Assembly (NCBI RefSeq): GCF_900099735.1
Contig: NZ_FNDT01000013.1
Coordinates: 36,313 to 100,312, forward strand
Origin: Arthrobacter subterraneus
Lineage (GTDB): Bacteria; Actinomycetota; Actinomycetes; Actinomycetales; Micrococcaceae
Length of the DNA: 64,000 nt
Direction: 5' to 3'
In this document: positions 33,320 through 45,028 of the stretch, piece after piece
How the letters are laid out: each line of letters starts with the position of its first letter
How positions within the stretch are numbered: position 1 is the first letter of the stretch
Translations under genes and position numbers: made by a program
The notes under the pieces: model-generated
Told to the model about the DNA's origin: nothing
Databases searched by the model: none
The model's input: the letters and a program-made list of their open reading frames with translations, nothing else

Positions 33320-34522
33320 TCAGGACGGAATGCGCGAGCCTTCCGGTTCGCTCGCCGGGCGTTCTGCTGCGGCCGGCGCCACGAGGAAGGATGCCAGGAC
33401 CGCCACGCCGACGGCGAGCAGTGCGTTGCGGATCCCCACCTGATCGCCGAGGAATCCGAGCAGTGGCGGGCCGGCGAGGAACGCCATGTATCCGATGGTC
33501 GAAACCACCGACACGCGGGCGGCTGCGAACCGCGGCTCATCGGCGGCGGCGGACATGCCCATGGGGAAACCGAGGGCAGCACCGGTCCCCCACAGCACCG
33601 CGCCGGCCCCGGCAAGCAGCACGTTGGGCGCAAGGACAAAGAGCAGCAGGCCAACCAGCGACGACGCGAGACTCACCTGCAGCACGCGGACCCGTCCGAA
33701 CCGGTCGATAAATCCGCCGCCCACAAAACGGAAGAGCGTCATCGAGGCGACGAACACACCGAACATCAGGGCGCCCACAGCCTCGCTGGCACCGAGCCCG
33801 TCGACGGTTGCCTTCGCGACCCAGTCATTTGCTGCGCCCTCCGTCAGCGCCGCTCCCAGTACCACCAGCCCGATCAGGAGCGTGCGTGGCTCCTTCCAGG
33901 CGGCGAGGCCGTTGCGTCGGGGGGAGGCGTCGTCGTCGTGCTGGTGCGCATGAGGAATCTCGGGCAGGAAGTAGCGCGGAATCCACAGCGAAATGGCCAG
34001 TACCAGAACCGCGACGCCGAACAGGTGCGTGGACAGGGCAACCCCGGTCGCCGCGAGACCTGCGCCGGCTACCGCGCCCAGGAACGCGCCGCCGCTGAAG
34101 GCGGCGTGGAACTTGGGCATGATGGTGCGCATGAGCCGGCGTTCGACGTCGGCGCCTTCCAGGTTCTGCGCCACGTCCCACAGTCCGATTCCGAGACCGA
34201 AGACAAACAGGCCGGCCGCCGTAAGGATCACCGATTCGGCAACCAGCCCACTGGCTATGGTTGACGCGGCAATAGTCGAGAGAATTCCGCCCACCCGCAC
34301 GGCATTCGCGGTGCCGATCCGGGCCGCGACCCCGCCGGACAGCGGCAGGGAAATCATCGAGCCGATGGCGGCCACCAGGAGCAGCGTGCCCGTCTGCCCA
34401 TCGCTCAAACCCAGGACGTCCGACGCCGACGGGATGCGGGCCGCCCAACTGGCGAAGACCAGTCCATTGAGCCCGAAAATTGCGAAGGTTGCCCACATGG
34501 CCGGATTGAGGTTGGTTTGCAC
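33320..34522 (-). CDS. MFS transporter
   Basis: A 400-residue carrier with twelve predicted helices. The first half has the loop GGVAARIGTANAVRVGG and the second half GGGFIDRFGRVRVLQ, the usual MFS inter-helix signatures. It resembles the FucP/YbjJ-like branch. I prefer GTG at 34522 (VQTNLNPAMWATF); an in-frame GTG at 34558 is possible but has no ribosome binding site. The C-terminus ends in a hydrophilic PEGSRIPS. The substrate is unknown. Confidence 0.85.
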   Translation of the reverse strand: MQTNLNPAMWATFAIFGLNGLVFASWAARIPSASDVLGLSDGQTGTLLLVAAIGSMISLPLSGGVAARIGTANAVRVGGILSTIAASTIASGLVAESVILTAAGLFVFGLGIGLWDVAQNLEGADVERRLMRTIMPKFHAAFSGGAFLGAVAGAGLAATGVALSTHLFGVAVLVLAISLWIPRYFLPEIPHAHQHDDDASPRRNGLAAWKEPRTLLIGLVVLGAALTEGAANDWVAKATVDGLGASEAVGALMFGVFVASMTLFRFVGGGFIDRFGRVRVLQVSLASSLVGLLLFVLAPNVLLAGAGAVLWGTGAALGFPMGMSAAADEPRFAAARVSVVSTIGYMAFLAGPPLLGFLGDQVGIRNALLAVGVAVLASFLVAPAAAERPASEPEGSRIPS

Positions 34523-34590
34523 CTGTAAACCGTATGCGGACCGGCCCGGCGGGTCCACCGCCGGGGGGCAGTGTGAGGAACGTTACGGCC

Positions 34591-36273
34591 CTAGCGGGAG
34601 CGCTGAACCCGACCCTCGTCCCACACCGGAGTCTCGGACTCGTACACTTTCCCGTCCTCGCCGAACACCAGGAACCGGTCGAAGCTCCGCGCAAACCAGC
34701 GGTCATGGGTCACCGCGAGCACCGTGCCCTCGAAGGCGTCGATTGCACGTTCCAGCGCCTCGGCGGAATGGAGGTCGAGGTTGTCGGTGGGCTCGTCGAG
34801 GAGCAGCAGGGTAGCGCCGGAGAGTTCCAGCAGCAGGATCTGCAGGCGTGCCTGCTGGCCACCGGACAGGGAATCGTAGAGCTGCTCCGACTGGCCGGCA
34901 AGGCCGTAGCGGTCCAGCACGGCGGACGCCGCTTCACGCCCCAGACCGGACCGGTGATCGTCCCCGCGGTGCAGGATGTCGAGCAGGCTCCGGCCCAGCA
35001 GATCGGGGCGAACGTGAGTCTGGGCAAAGAACCCGGGCCGGATGCGCGCCCCGAGCTTGACGACGCCGGTGTGCGGCACCGGCGCAATGCTCACCTCTGA
35101 CACCGGCTCATGCTCCTTCTCCGGGTCCGTGCCGCCTGCGGCAAGCAGCCGGAGGAAGTGCGACTTCCCGGATCCGTTCGAGCCGAGCACCCCTACCCGA
35201 TCCCCGAACCAGATCTCGGTACTGAACGGCTTCATCAGGCCGGTGAGCTCAAGCTTCTGCGCCACCACGGCACGCTTGGCGGTGCGCCCGCCCTTGAGCC
35301 GCATGGTGACGTTCTGCTCGATCGGGATCGCCTCCGGCGGCCCGGCCTCCAGGAATTTCGCCAGCCGCGTCTGGGCAGCGTGGTAGCGGTTCGCCATGTC
35401 CGAGCGGAACGCCGCCTTGTTCTTGTACATGTTCACGAGCTCTTTGAGCTTGATGTGCTCCTCGTCCCAGCGCCGCCGCAGTTCCTCGAACCGCGCATTC
35501 CGGTCACTTCGAGCCTGCAGGTAGGTGCCGAACCCGCCGCCGTGTACCCAGCTGGAGGCTCCGAGTGCGCCCGGTTCCAGGGTCACGATGCGGGTGGCTG
35601 CGTTGTTGAGCAGTTCCCGGTCGTGGCTGACGAAGAGTACTGACTTGCCGGACTCGTTGAGCTTCGCCTCGAGCCAGCGCTTGCCGGGCACGTCGAGGTA
35701 GTTGTCCGGCTCGTCGAGGAGAAGGAGGTCATCAGGTCCGGCGAACAGCGCCTCGAGCACCAGCCGCTTCTGTTCACCGCCGGACAATGACGACGCCGCT
35801 CGGTATTGCGCGCGCTCATACGGCAGCCCGAGCGCCGCCATCGTTACTTCGTCCCAGATGGTCTCATGTTCATACCCGCCGGCGTCTCCCCAATCGGCAA
35901 TCGCCTGGGCGTAGCGCATCTGGGTGGGTTCGTCGTCGTGCTCCATCATGGCGAGCTCGGCGTCGTCGATGCGTTTGGCAGCCGCGGCGAGCGCGGGCGG
36001 AGCTGCGGAGACCAGGAGGTCGCGGACGGTGGTGTCGTCGCGGACCTGACCCACGAACTGGCGCATGATGCCCATGGAGCCGGAACGGGTGACAGCGCCC
36101 TCATCGGCGGTGATGTCCCCGGCAACAATGCGCAGGAGGGTGGTCTTGCCGGTGCCGTTCGGTCCGATCAGGGCAGTCTTGTGGCCCTCTCCCACCTTGA
36201 AGGTGACGCCGTTGAGCAACTGCCGGCCGTCGGAGAGGAAGTAGTCGATGTTGGAAACGTCAAGGTGTGCCAC
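34591..36273 (-). CDS. ABC-F family ATPase
   Basis: A 560-residue protein with two ABC domains and no membrane helices. Domain 1 has Walker A GPNGTGKTT and signature LSGGEQKRL; domain 2 has GSNGSGKSH and LSGGQQARL; both have Walker B with LLDEP. The charged linker between them is the part that enters the ribosomal E site in ABC-F proteins. It may act as a translation factor or in antibiotic target protection; which one cannot be decided from sequence alone. It is a single gene, with a hairpin upstream at 36315-36346. Confidence 0.92.
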   Translation of the reverse strand: MAHLDVSNIDYFLSDGRQLLNGVTFKVGEGHKTALIGPNGTGKTTLLRIVAGDITADEGAVTRSGSMGIMRQFVGQVRDDTTVRDLLVSAAPPALAAAAKRIDDAELAMMEHDDEPTQMRYAQAIADWGDAGGYEHETIWDEVTMAALGLPYERAQYRAASSLSGGEQKRLVLEALFAGPDDLLLLDEPDNYLDVPGKRWLEAKLNESGKSVLFVSHDRELLNNAATRIVTLEPGALGASSWVHGGGFGTYLQARSDRNARFEELRRRWDEEHIKLKELVNMYKNKAAFRSDMANRYHAAQTRLAKFLEAGPPEAIPIEQNVTMRLKGGRTAKRAVVAQKLELTGLMKPFSTEIWFGDRVGVLGSNGSGKSHFLRLLAAGGTDPEKEHEPVSEVSIAPVPHTGVVKLGARIRPGFFAQTHVRPDLLGRSLLDILHRGDDHRSGLGREAASAVLDRYGLAGQSEQLYDSLSGGQQARLQILLLELSGATLLLLDEPTDNLDLHSAEALERAIDAFEGTVLAVTHDRWFARSFDRFLVFGEDGKVYESETPVWDEGRVQRSR

Positions 36274-36314
36274 GGGTCCAGTCTTTCACCCGTGCGGAAT
36301 TCACCGTTAACTGA

Positions 36315-36346
36315 AGCAGGGCCGCCCCGTGAGGGACGGCCCTGCT
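36315..36346 (-). terminator. Hairpin, likely terminator of the secreted-protein gene
   Basis: AGCAGGGCCG (36315-36324) and CGGCCCTGCT (36337-36346) pair perfectly, with three more G-C pairs inside. It lies 12 bases past the stop codon of the gene at 36359-36721. There is no long T-run, so it may be a weak or Rho-assisted terminator. Confidence 0.65.
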
Positions 36347-36358
36347 GAAGCACTCCGT

Positions 36359-36721
36359 TTAGAGAGCGTCCACCACAACAACCAGAACGTTGTCGACGAT
36401 GTTCACGTCGACGACATCCTGTACATCGATGTCGTTCTCATTCAATGCCTGGACGGTGAGACCGTTCAGCACGTTGTTGTTTTCCACGTCCACGTCGATA
36501 TCACTGAGGACATCGCCTTCAACGTTGACCAACTGAATCTGGTCCACGTCGACGGTGCGGTCGAGATTCACGGCGGCTGCTACCAGCCCGCCGATCGCTC
36601 CTGCGTTCTGTCCGCCAACCACGCCGACACTCTCAAGGGGTGCGGCCTGGGCCATACCGGCTCCGCCGAATGCGAGGGCTCCGGTAACAGCTACGGTTGC
36701 GATAGTGCGCTTCGTGTTCAT
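36359..36721 (-). CDS. Small secreted acidic protein, function unknown
   Basis: A 120-residue protein with a clear signal peptide (MNTKRTIATVAVTGALAFGG, cleavage probably after AQA at about residue 26). The mature part of about 94 residues is very rich in Val, Asp and Asn with alternating VDVD/DIDV stretches, no Cys and almost no positive charge. Its low-complexity, strand-prone pattern suggests a surface or calcium-binding protein, but this is only inference. I know no family for it. An inverted repeat (36736-36758) lies just before its ribosome binding site. Confidence 0.7.
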   Translation of the reverse strand: MNTKRTIATVAVTGALAFGGAGMAQAAPLESVGVVGGQNAGAIGGLVAAAVNLDRTVDVDQIQLVNVEGDVLSDIDVDVENNNVLNGLTVQALNENDIDVQDVVDVNIVDNVLVVVVDAL

Positions 36722-36735
36722 GGTTGTACTCCTTC

Positions 36736-36758
36736 GATTAGACTTTGGGGTTCTAATC
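36736..36758. promoter_or_regulatory. Inverted repeat upstream of the secreted-protein gene
   Basis: GATTAGA (36736-36742) and TCTAATC (36752-36758) form perfect 7-base arms around a 9-base spacer, just before the AAGGAG site of the gene at 36721. It could be an operator or a leader hairpin. Confidence 0.45.
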
Positions 36759-36858
36759 CCGGCGTGCCCCTAGACCGTAGACAGATCGCTCCGGGAAAGC
36801 AAGCTGGCTTACTATTTGTAGTGGTCTATGTACGGGGGCCGGAGGAGCATTCAGGCGA

Positions 36859-37092
36859 TCACGCCATGCTGCGGAACGCTTTCTCGCGGAGGCCGGCACG
36901 CTGCTGGTTGGTCAAGGACAGCCACTTAGCCGGGGTCAACCTCAGCTCCGCAAGGATGCGCCGGTCCTCGATTGACAACACCGTCGGTCCGGACGCCAGG
37001 CGCCGGCGGCGCAATCGGCTGAGCCCCACGGCCCCGACCACCAGCACAACGACCGTGACCACCACCAGGACAGCTATCAGTTCGATATTCAT
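36859..37092 (-). CDS. Small single-pass membrane protein, function unknown
   Basis: A 77-residue protein with one N-terminal membrane helix (about residues 4-24), then a basic RRRRLASG stretch and a short soluble part (SIEDRRILAELRLTPAKWLS). I chose the ATG at 37092 because GGAG lies 5 bases upstream; a longer frame starting at 37323 is not supported. I recognise no family. Confidence 0.55.
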   Translation of the reverse strand: MNIELIAVLVVVTVVVLVVGAVGLSRLRRRRLASGPTVLSIEDRRILAELRLTPAKWLSLTNQQRAGLREKAFRSMA

Positions 37093-37177
37093 GTTTTCTC
37101 CTGCGGACGATTTCCCGGCCGCCACCGGGAAGAAGTGCTCATGATCCTCCCGGCGCCTTGGGAAAACGCTGGTTGCC

Positions 37178-37306
37178 GTGCCGGTTGAGGTGACGCAGGA
37201 TGGGACGACGATGTACAAGGACATCGACGTGGTGATGGAGGATGCCCGGGACCTGGTGCGCGTTCGCCACACCCTGCGCCAGATCGTCAACGTGAAAGGA
37301 AACTGA
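37178..37306 (+). CDS. Doubtful 42-codon frame, possible gene remnant
   Basis: A plus-strand frame from a GTG at 37178 reads VPVEVTQDGTTMYKDIDVVM and continues into a charged helix-like end (RHTLRQIVNVKGN). It looks more like protein than the opposite strand does, but it has no clear ribosome binding site and the frame is closed by a stop just upstream. It may be the tail of a decayed gene or a small protein. The remainder of 37093-37319 shows nothing else. Confidence 0.2.
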   Translation: MPVEVTQDGTTMYKDIDVVMEDARDLVRVRHTLRQIVNVKGN

Positions 37307-37319
37307 CCGGCGGCTTTCC

Positions 37320-38066
37320 TCACCCGAAGTCGTTGAAGCTGTACACGTGCAGCCCGGCAAATCCGCCTGCCTTCTCCACGGAGCGCACCAACGGAGAGGG
37401 ATCGTACGACGACGGCGCGAGCACCGTGCGCAGCAGCGAACCGCTGCGCTGTGCGAACTTCAGCGACGGACCGACTCCGATGCGTCCAGCGAGGGCGATG
37501 AGGCGCGTGCGGCGGACGCGGCCGGGAACACCCGCCCAGACCGGGACCGTCACGCCGTCAGCCCTGAGCCTTCCCACGTAATCCGTGAGAACATCACCCG
37601 AGAAGCACATCTGCGTGACCGCCCAGCTGCCGAGTTCCTGTTTCTTGAGGAGCAGCTCGGTCAGTTCCGGCTCGGCAATGGTGGGATGACCCTCCGGATA
37701 GGCAGCGAAGCCGGCTTCGAATCCGCCGATTTCTGCCAGATCCTCCATCAGCGGCAGGCTCCACGCGTACGGTCCGGCGGCCTCGCGGGAATCGCCGGCG
37801 ATCACAAAGAGGTCGCGCATCCCGGCATCGCCGAGCCGGGCCGTGAACTCCGCCAGCTGGTGCCTGGACGCGATGGTTCGGGCGGCGAGGTGGGGCACCG
37901 CCCGGTAGCCCAGGGCGGCGAGTTCTCCCGCGAGCTGCACCGTCTCCTCCGGCCCGTGGTGGGGAAGGCAGGTGATCGTGACCGTTGCCCCCGGGGCGAG
38001 GTGCCGCCGCACCTGGGCAACGATGTCTCCGCCGGGGACAATCTCAACCCGGGCCGGGAGTCCCAC
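37320..38066 (-). CDS. Short divergent methylenetetrahydrofolate reductase
   Basis: A 248-residue TIM-barrel protein of the MetF family (TVTITCLPHHGPEETVQLAG, LFVIAGDSREAAGPY, then TQMCFSGDVLTDYVGRLRADG). It should reduce 5,10-methylene-THF to 5-methyl-THF for methionine synthesis. It is about 40-50 residues shorter than E. coli MetF and lacks the N-terminal EFFPP strand. Divergent MTHFR-like proteins are known in mycobacteria. The start is GTG, touching the sdaA stop (TGAGTG), with GGTGGAG upstream. It is last in the glycine operon, which fits its substrate being made by the glycine cleavage system. Confidence 0.8.
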   Translation of the reverse strand: MGLPARVEIVPGGDIVAQVRRHLAPGATVTITCLPHHGPEETVQLAGELAALGYRAVPHLAARTIASRHQLAEFTARLGDAGMRDLFVIAGDSREAAGPYAWSLPLMEDLAEIGGFEAGFAAYPEGHPTIAEPELTELLLKKQELGSWAVTQMCFSGDVLTDYVGRLRADGVTVPVWAGVPGRVRRTRLIALAGRIGVGPSLKFAQRSGSLLRTVLAPSSYDPSPLVRSVEKAGGFAGLHVYSFNDFG

Positions 38067-39440
38067 TCAGCACTCCACCACGTTCAGCGCGAGACCGCCG
38101 CGCGCGGTTTCCTTGTACTTGTCCATCATGTCCGCACCGGTCTCACGCATGGTCTTGATGGCGGCGTCGAGGGAGACGAAGTGCTGCCCGTCGCCGCGGA
38201 CCGCCATGCGGGCTGCGGTGATGGCCTTGATGGCACCGACTGCGTTGCGTTCGATGCAGGGGATCTGCACCAGTCCACCGACCGGATCGCATGTCAGTCC
38301 CAGGTTGTGTTCGATGCCGATCTCGGCGGCGTTCTCCACCTGCTCAGGCGTTCCGCCCAGCACCTCGGCGAGCCCGGCAGCGGCCATTGCGCAGGCAGAA
38401 CCGACCTCGCCCTGGCAGCCGACTTCCGCCCCGGAGATGGATGCGTTCTTCTTGAAGAGGGCACCGACAGCGGTGGCGGCGAGCAGGAAGCGGATGACGC
38501 CGTCGTCGTCGGCTCCTGGAACAAAGTCCGTGTAGTACTTCAGGACGGCCGGGATGATCCCGGCCGCGCCGTTGGTGGGTGCGGTGACCACCCGCCCGCC
38601 GGCGGCGTTTTCCTCATTCACGGCGAGCGCAAACAGGGTGACCCATTCCATGGTGCTGAGGTGGTCATCCGGATCCGCCTCCTTGCGGAGCAGTTCAAGC
38701 TGCCTGGCGGCACGGCGCCGCACGTGAAGGCCGCCCGGCAGGACGCCGCTGTTGGTGGAGCCGCGGCGGATGGTGTCCTGCATGACGTCCCAGATTTCGA
38801 GCAGGCCCTCGCGGACTTCCTGCTCGGATCGGGCGGCCAGTTCATTGGCGAGAACTATCTCCGAAAAGGACTTTCCGGTTGCGGCGGCGATCCCGAGCAG
38901 CTGCTCACCGGACTCGAAGGGGTAGCTGACCGCAACCGTGCTGTCGGTCGGCAGGTCAACGCCGATCTGGTCCTCGTCCAGCACAAATCCACCGCCGACG
39001 GAATAGTACTCCCGGGCGAGGAGAAGCATGCCGTCAGCGTTATATGCCGAATGGCGCATACCGTTGGTGTGGTAGTCCAGGCGCTGCCTGCGGTGCAGGA
39101 TGAGGTCCTTTTCGGGGTCGAACGCGATCTCGTGCGTGCCCGCCAGCCGAAGCACCTTCGATGTTGAGATTTCTTCCACGCGCGGTTCGGCCCGCTCCGG
39201 ATCGGTGAGGTGGGGCTGTTCCCCCTCCAGTCCGAGAATTACAGCCTTGACCGTCCCGTGCCCGTGGCCGGTCACGCCGAGTGATCCGAACAGTTCGGCC
39301 TTCACCCGGTGTACCTGGGGAAGAAGGTCCCGCTCGACCAGCAGCCGCGTATACAGGTACGCCGCCGTCATCGGTCCACCCGTATGCGAACTTGAGGGAC
39401 CGATTCCGATCTTGAACAGGTCGAAGGCGCTGATGGTCAT
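38067..39440 (-). CDS. sdaA: L-serine ammonia-lyase, iron-sulfur type
   Basis: A 457-residue single-chain enzyme that converts L-serine to pyruvate and ammonia. It starts with the beta domain ([20 protein letters not shown]) and continues with the alpha domain, which holds the [4Fe-4S] Cys residues ([13 protein letters not shown] and [15 protein letters not shown]). Its ATG overlaps the gcvT stop by 4 bases. In this operon it would use serine made from glycine, or drain serine when glycine is abundant. Confidence 0.95.
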   Translation of the reverse strand: MTISAFDLFKIGIGPSSSHTGGPMTAAYLYTRLLVERDLLPQVHRVKAELFGSLGVTGHGHGTVKAVILGLEGEQPHLTDPERAEPRVEEISTSKVLRLAGTHEIAFDPEKDLILHRRQRLDYHTNGMRHSAYNADGMLLLAREYYSVGGGFVLDEDQIGVDLPTDSTVAVSYPFESGEQLLGIAAATGKSFSEIVLANELAARSEQEVREGLLEIWDVMQDTIRRGSTNSGVLPGGLHVRRRAARQLELLRKEADPDDHLSTMEWVTLFALAVNEENAAGGRVVTAPTNGAAGIIPAVLKYYTDFVPGADDDGVIRFLLAATAVGALFKKNASISGAEVGCQGEVGSACAMAAAGLAEVLGGTPEQVENAAEIGIEHNLGLTCDPVGGLVQIPCIERNAVGAIKAITAARMAVRGDGQHFVSLDAAIKTMRETGADMMDKYKETARGGLALNVVEC

Positions 39441-40549
39441 GAGCGGCCCGGCCGCCTGTAGAACGGCAGTTCAACCACCGTGAAGCCCTCGGGGCGCCCG
39501 CGCAGGTCCACCTCAAGTTCCGTACCGGGTTCCGCCAGAGCCGTCTCCACATAGGCCAGCGCAATGGGATAGCCGAGGGTCGGGCTGGGGAGCCCGGAGG
39601 TCACGGTTCCGACGGTGCGTCCGTCCGCGACGACGCCGTACCCGGCGCGGGCCGATCTCCGCCCGGTGCCGCGGAGGCCCACCAATTTCCGAGCCGGGGT
39701 CTCCCCCTTGAGCGGTTCAAGCACCGATCGGCCCACGAAGTCGTCGGACTTCTTCAGGCTGACCACCGGGCCCAGACCCGCCTCGAAAGGATTGATGTCC
39801 AGACCCAGCTCATGCCCGTACAGCGGCATGCCAGCCTCGAGCCGCAGCGAGTCGCGGGCGGCCAGCCCGCACGGCGCCAGTCCGTGCCCGTCTCCGGCCT
39901 CCGTCACGGCATTCCACAGCTGTGCAGCGTCACCGCTTCCGATGAAGAGCTCGAACCCGTCCTCGCCGGTGTACCCGGTCCGGGCCAGGAGGACCCGCAG
40001 GCCTGCGAGCTCCACGTGGACCGCGGCGTAGTACTTCAGCGAGGTGATTGCCGCCTGGTCCGAACCGGTGGCCATACCGAGCAGGATCGCCTCGGCGTTG
40101 GGGCCCTGAACCGCGATGAGAGCGGTCTCTTCGGACTGGTCCTCCACCTGCACGTCGAAGTTCACGGCCCGCTCCCGCAGTTCGGCGGCCACGGCGTCCG
40201 AGTTCGATGCGTTGGGGACCACCAGGAACTCATCCTCGGCGAGACGATAGGTGATGAGGTCATCGATCACCCCGCCTTCCGGCGTGCAGATGAGCGAATA
40301 CTTGGCTTTCCCGACGGCGATGACGGCGAGATTGGAGACGAGCGCATAATTCAGGAACTCCGCAGCCTGGGGGCCGCTGACCAACACCTCGCCCATGTGG
40401 GAGAGGTCGAAGATCCCGGCGGCGCGGCGGACTGTGTGGTGTTCCTCAAGTTCACTGCGGTACTTCAGCGGCATCTGCCAGCCGCCGAAGTCGGTGAACG
40501 CTGCGCCAAGTCCCTGGTGCTGGGCATAGAGGGCGGTCTGCTTGGTCAT
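39437..40549 (-). CDS. gcvT: Glycine cleavage system T protein (aminomethyltransferase)
   Basis: A 370-residue T protein that moves the methylene group from the H-protein lipoyl arm to THF, releasing ammonia. It shows the family start [20 protein letters not shown], then [14 protein letters not shown], and [13 protein letters not shown] near the middle. I used the ATG at 40549, just after GGGAGAACC, which overlaps the end of gcvP; the longer frame from 40588 lies inside gcvP. It is coupled to sdaA by ATGA. Confidence 0.95.
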   Translation of the reverse strand: MTKQTALYAQHQGLGAAFTDFGGWQMPLKYRSELEEHHTVRRAAGIFDLSHMGEVLVSGPQAAEFLNYALVSNLAVIAVGKAKYSLICTPEGGVIDDLITYRLAEDEFLVVPNASNSDAVAAELRERAVNFDVQVEDQSEETALIAVQGPNAEAILLGMATGSDQAAITSLKYYAAVHVELAGLRVLLARTGYTGEDGFELFIGSGDAAQLWNAVTEAGDGHGLAPCGLAARDSLRLEAGMPLYGHELGLDINPFEAGLGPVVSLKKSDDFVGRSVLEPLKGETPARKLVGLRGTGRRSARAGYGVVADGRTVGTVTSGLPSPTLGYPIALAYVETALAEPGTELEVDLRGRPEGFTVVELPFYRRPGRS

Positions 40550-40557
40550 GGTTCTCC

Positions 40558-43389
<2,832 letters not shown>

Positions 43390-43439
43390 GGGAACTCCGT
43401 AGCTCAGTGTCCACTCCCCAAGGGCGCGGACTATGGTCG

Positions 43440-43645
43440 GGTTCCTCCCCGCTCTGTATTGGACCTGAGAGATTCGGCGAACACGCCGTTCGCGTTGCAC
43501 CGTCGGTGGGCACAACCCAGATGGGCGTGCCGCTTTCCAGAGTTGCCTGTCCGCTGCGGTGCTGGGCCTGAGAGATTCCCGGGGAGGATTTGCTCCTACG
43601 GCGCCTGCCCGTGTGAAATCCACGGCAGAACTCTCCCGCGGCGGG
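43440..43645 (-). ncRNA. Tandem glycine riboswitch
   Basis: Two aptamers lie in the gcvP leader. Each has the conserved core that reads CTGAGAGAT on the plus strand (one at 43465-43473, one at 43568-43576), preceded or followed by the purine-rich GGGGAGGA elements. The first aptamer in the transcript ends at the core near 43568 and the second near 43465; gcvP starts about 50 bases later. Two aptamers upstream of gcvP are the usual glycine-activated switch, so glycine should turn on the operon. Confidence 0.9.
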
Positions 43646-43802
43646 TCATCGGCGTTTGATAAGAAGATGGCTATTCAGTTGTGGTCGGAACCAACCTTAC
43701 TCTCCGGCATGGGGTCCCTGAAATGGATTGGACACCCTCCTGGAGCTCCTGCGGGCTGTCTTCAGGAAAAAGTTGCATCTACAACTAGTGGTGGGCTACT
43801 CT

Positions 43803-43822
43803 TTAGTTAAAGGTTCAACTAA
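43803..43822. promoter_or_regulatory. MarR-type palindrome before the VOC gene
   Basis: TTAGTTAAA (43803-43811) and TTCAACTAA (43814-43822) form 9-base arms with one mismatch and a 2-base centre, immediately before the GGAGG site of the VOC gene. A further AGTTG/CAACT repeat (43771-43786) lies upstream. The size and AT-rich arms fit a MarR-family operator. No MarR gene is adjacent in this window. Confidence 0.6.
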
Positions 43823-43835
43823 CTCGGAGGATCCC

Positions 43836-44369
43836 ATGCCCGTCTCACCCGTCCGCCTGAACCACGCTGTGCTGTTTGTCGCCGATCTTGAGCAAGCCGA
43901 AGCCTTTTACACCGACGTCATGGGCATGGAGGTCGCTGCACGCGAACCGCGCGCCAATGCCGCATTCATGCGGCTGCCCCGCTCCGGAAACCACCACGAC
44001 CTCGGCCTGTTTGGAGTGGGAGCGGGCGCTGCGCCGAAGGTGCCCGGCAGTATCGGGCTCTATCACCTCGCCTGGCAGGTGGACACCATTGAGGAACTCG
44101 CCGAGGCCCGGGCGACCCTGCAGGAATCCGGCGCCTACTCGGGCGAATCCAGCCACGGAGCAACCAAGAGCATCTACGGCGCCGATCCGGACGGCAACGA
44201 ATTCGAGATCATGTGGATGCTGCCCAGGGACGCCTGGGGCGAGTATGAAAACTCCGCGCCCGTTGACCGCCTTGACCTCGACTCCGAGCTCAGCCGGTGG
44301 TCGGGCGTGCAGACGGCAGGCCGCATGGTGACCGGAGACCGCACCGAATCCAGGGAGGATTACGCGTGA
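43836..44369 (+). CDS. VOC-family (glyoxalase/dioxygenase) protein
   Basis: A 177-residue vicinal-oxygen-chelate protein. It starts VRLNHAVLFVADLEQAEAFY with the first metal His and ends its domain with GADPDGNEFEIMWMLP, which holds the Glu ligand. The paired betaalphabetabetabeta modules are complete. I used the ATG at 43836, preceded by CGGAGGATCCC; an earlier frame start at 43728 is upstream of the operator. It is coupled by GTGA to the hydrolase gene. The pair resembles MhqO-MhqD of Bacillus, which handle quinones, so it may be a dioxygenase for hydroquinone-like compounds. Confidence 0.83.
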   Translation: MPVSPVRLNHAVLFVADLEQAEAFYTDVMGMEVAAREPRANAAFMRLPRSGNHHDLGLFGVGAGAAPKVPGSIGLYHLAWQVDTIEELAEARATLQESGAYSGESSHGATKSIYGADPDGNEFEIMWMLPRDAWGEYENSAPVDRLDLDSELSRWSGVQTAGRMVTGDRTESREDYA

Positions 44370-45025
44370 GCTCCTTTCCCGACCCCATCGTCGCCTGGCA
44401 CAGCGCCGGCGACGCCGATCGGCCATTGGTGGTACTGCTCCACGGCCGCGGCGCTGACGAGGCAGGGATTATCGGCCTCGCCGATCACCTGCCGTCCGGT
44501 GCCTCCTATGCGGCGGTGCGTGCGCCGATCCCTGCGGGCGGCGGCTATGCCTGGTTCGCGAACCGGGGAATCGGGCGCCCCGTCGCCGAATCTCTTCGGG
44601 AAACGATGGACTGGTTCCGGGAATGGTTGGCCGGGGTTGCCCCCGCGGGTCGCCCGGTCCTGCTTCTCGGCTTCAGCGGAGGCGCCGCCTTTGCCGGCGG
44701 TCTGCTGCTCGATGAACCGGAACGCTTTGCCGGTGGCGCCATCCTCTACGGCGCGCTGCCGTTCGATGCCGGCGTACCGGTCACGCCCGCGCGGCTGGCG
44801 GGAGTACCGGTTTTCGTGGCACAGGGGGATGCCGACACCGTCATTCCGGCGGAACTGCTCGAGCGCACGTGGGACTATCTGCTCGGCGACTCGGGTGCTC
44901 CCACTTACGCGCGCCGCGACGCGGGCGGTCACAGCCTGAGCCCGCAGACGGTCGATGAACTGGGAGGGTGGGTCGCTGAACGCCTTCTGTTCCTGCAGCG
45001 CCGCGGGCAGCAGCCCGCAGGGTAG
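44366..45025 (+). CDS. Phospholipase/carboxylesterase-type alpha/beta hydrolase
   Basis: A 219-residue alpha/beta hydrolase of the LysoPLA/MhqD group. The nucleophile Ser is in LGFSGGAAF, the acid in QGDADTVIP, and the His in AGGHSLS; the oxyanion strand is VVLLHGRGAD. The start is GTG at 44366, overlapping the VOC stop by 4 bases, with GGGAGG upstream. It would act after the dioxygenase on a ring-cleaved or conjugated product; this is inferred from the Bacillus pair. Confidence 0.85.
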   Translation: MSSFPDPIVAWHSAGDADRPLVVLLHGRGADEAGIIGLADHLPSGASYAAVRAPIPAGGGYAWFANRGIGRPVAESLRETMDWFREWLAGVAPAGRPVLLLGFSGGAAFAGGLLLDEPERFAGGAILYGALPFDAGVPVTPARLAGVPVFVAQGDADTVIPAELLERTWDYLLGDSGAPTYARRDAGGHSLSPQTVDELGGWVAERLLFLQRRGQQPAG

Positions 45026-45028
45026 GGC

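Noticed and set aside
37347..39167. 606-codon open frame on the plus strand
   Set aside because: Antisense to the MTHFR and sdaA genes, no ribosome binding site, no recognisable domain.
43390..43623. N-terminal extension of gcvP by 78 residues
   Set aside because: The extra frame reads through the two glycine aptamers and the protein has its normal start with a GGAG site at 43389.
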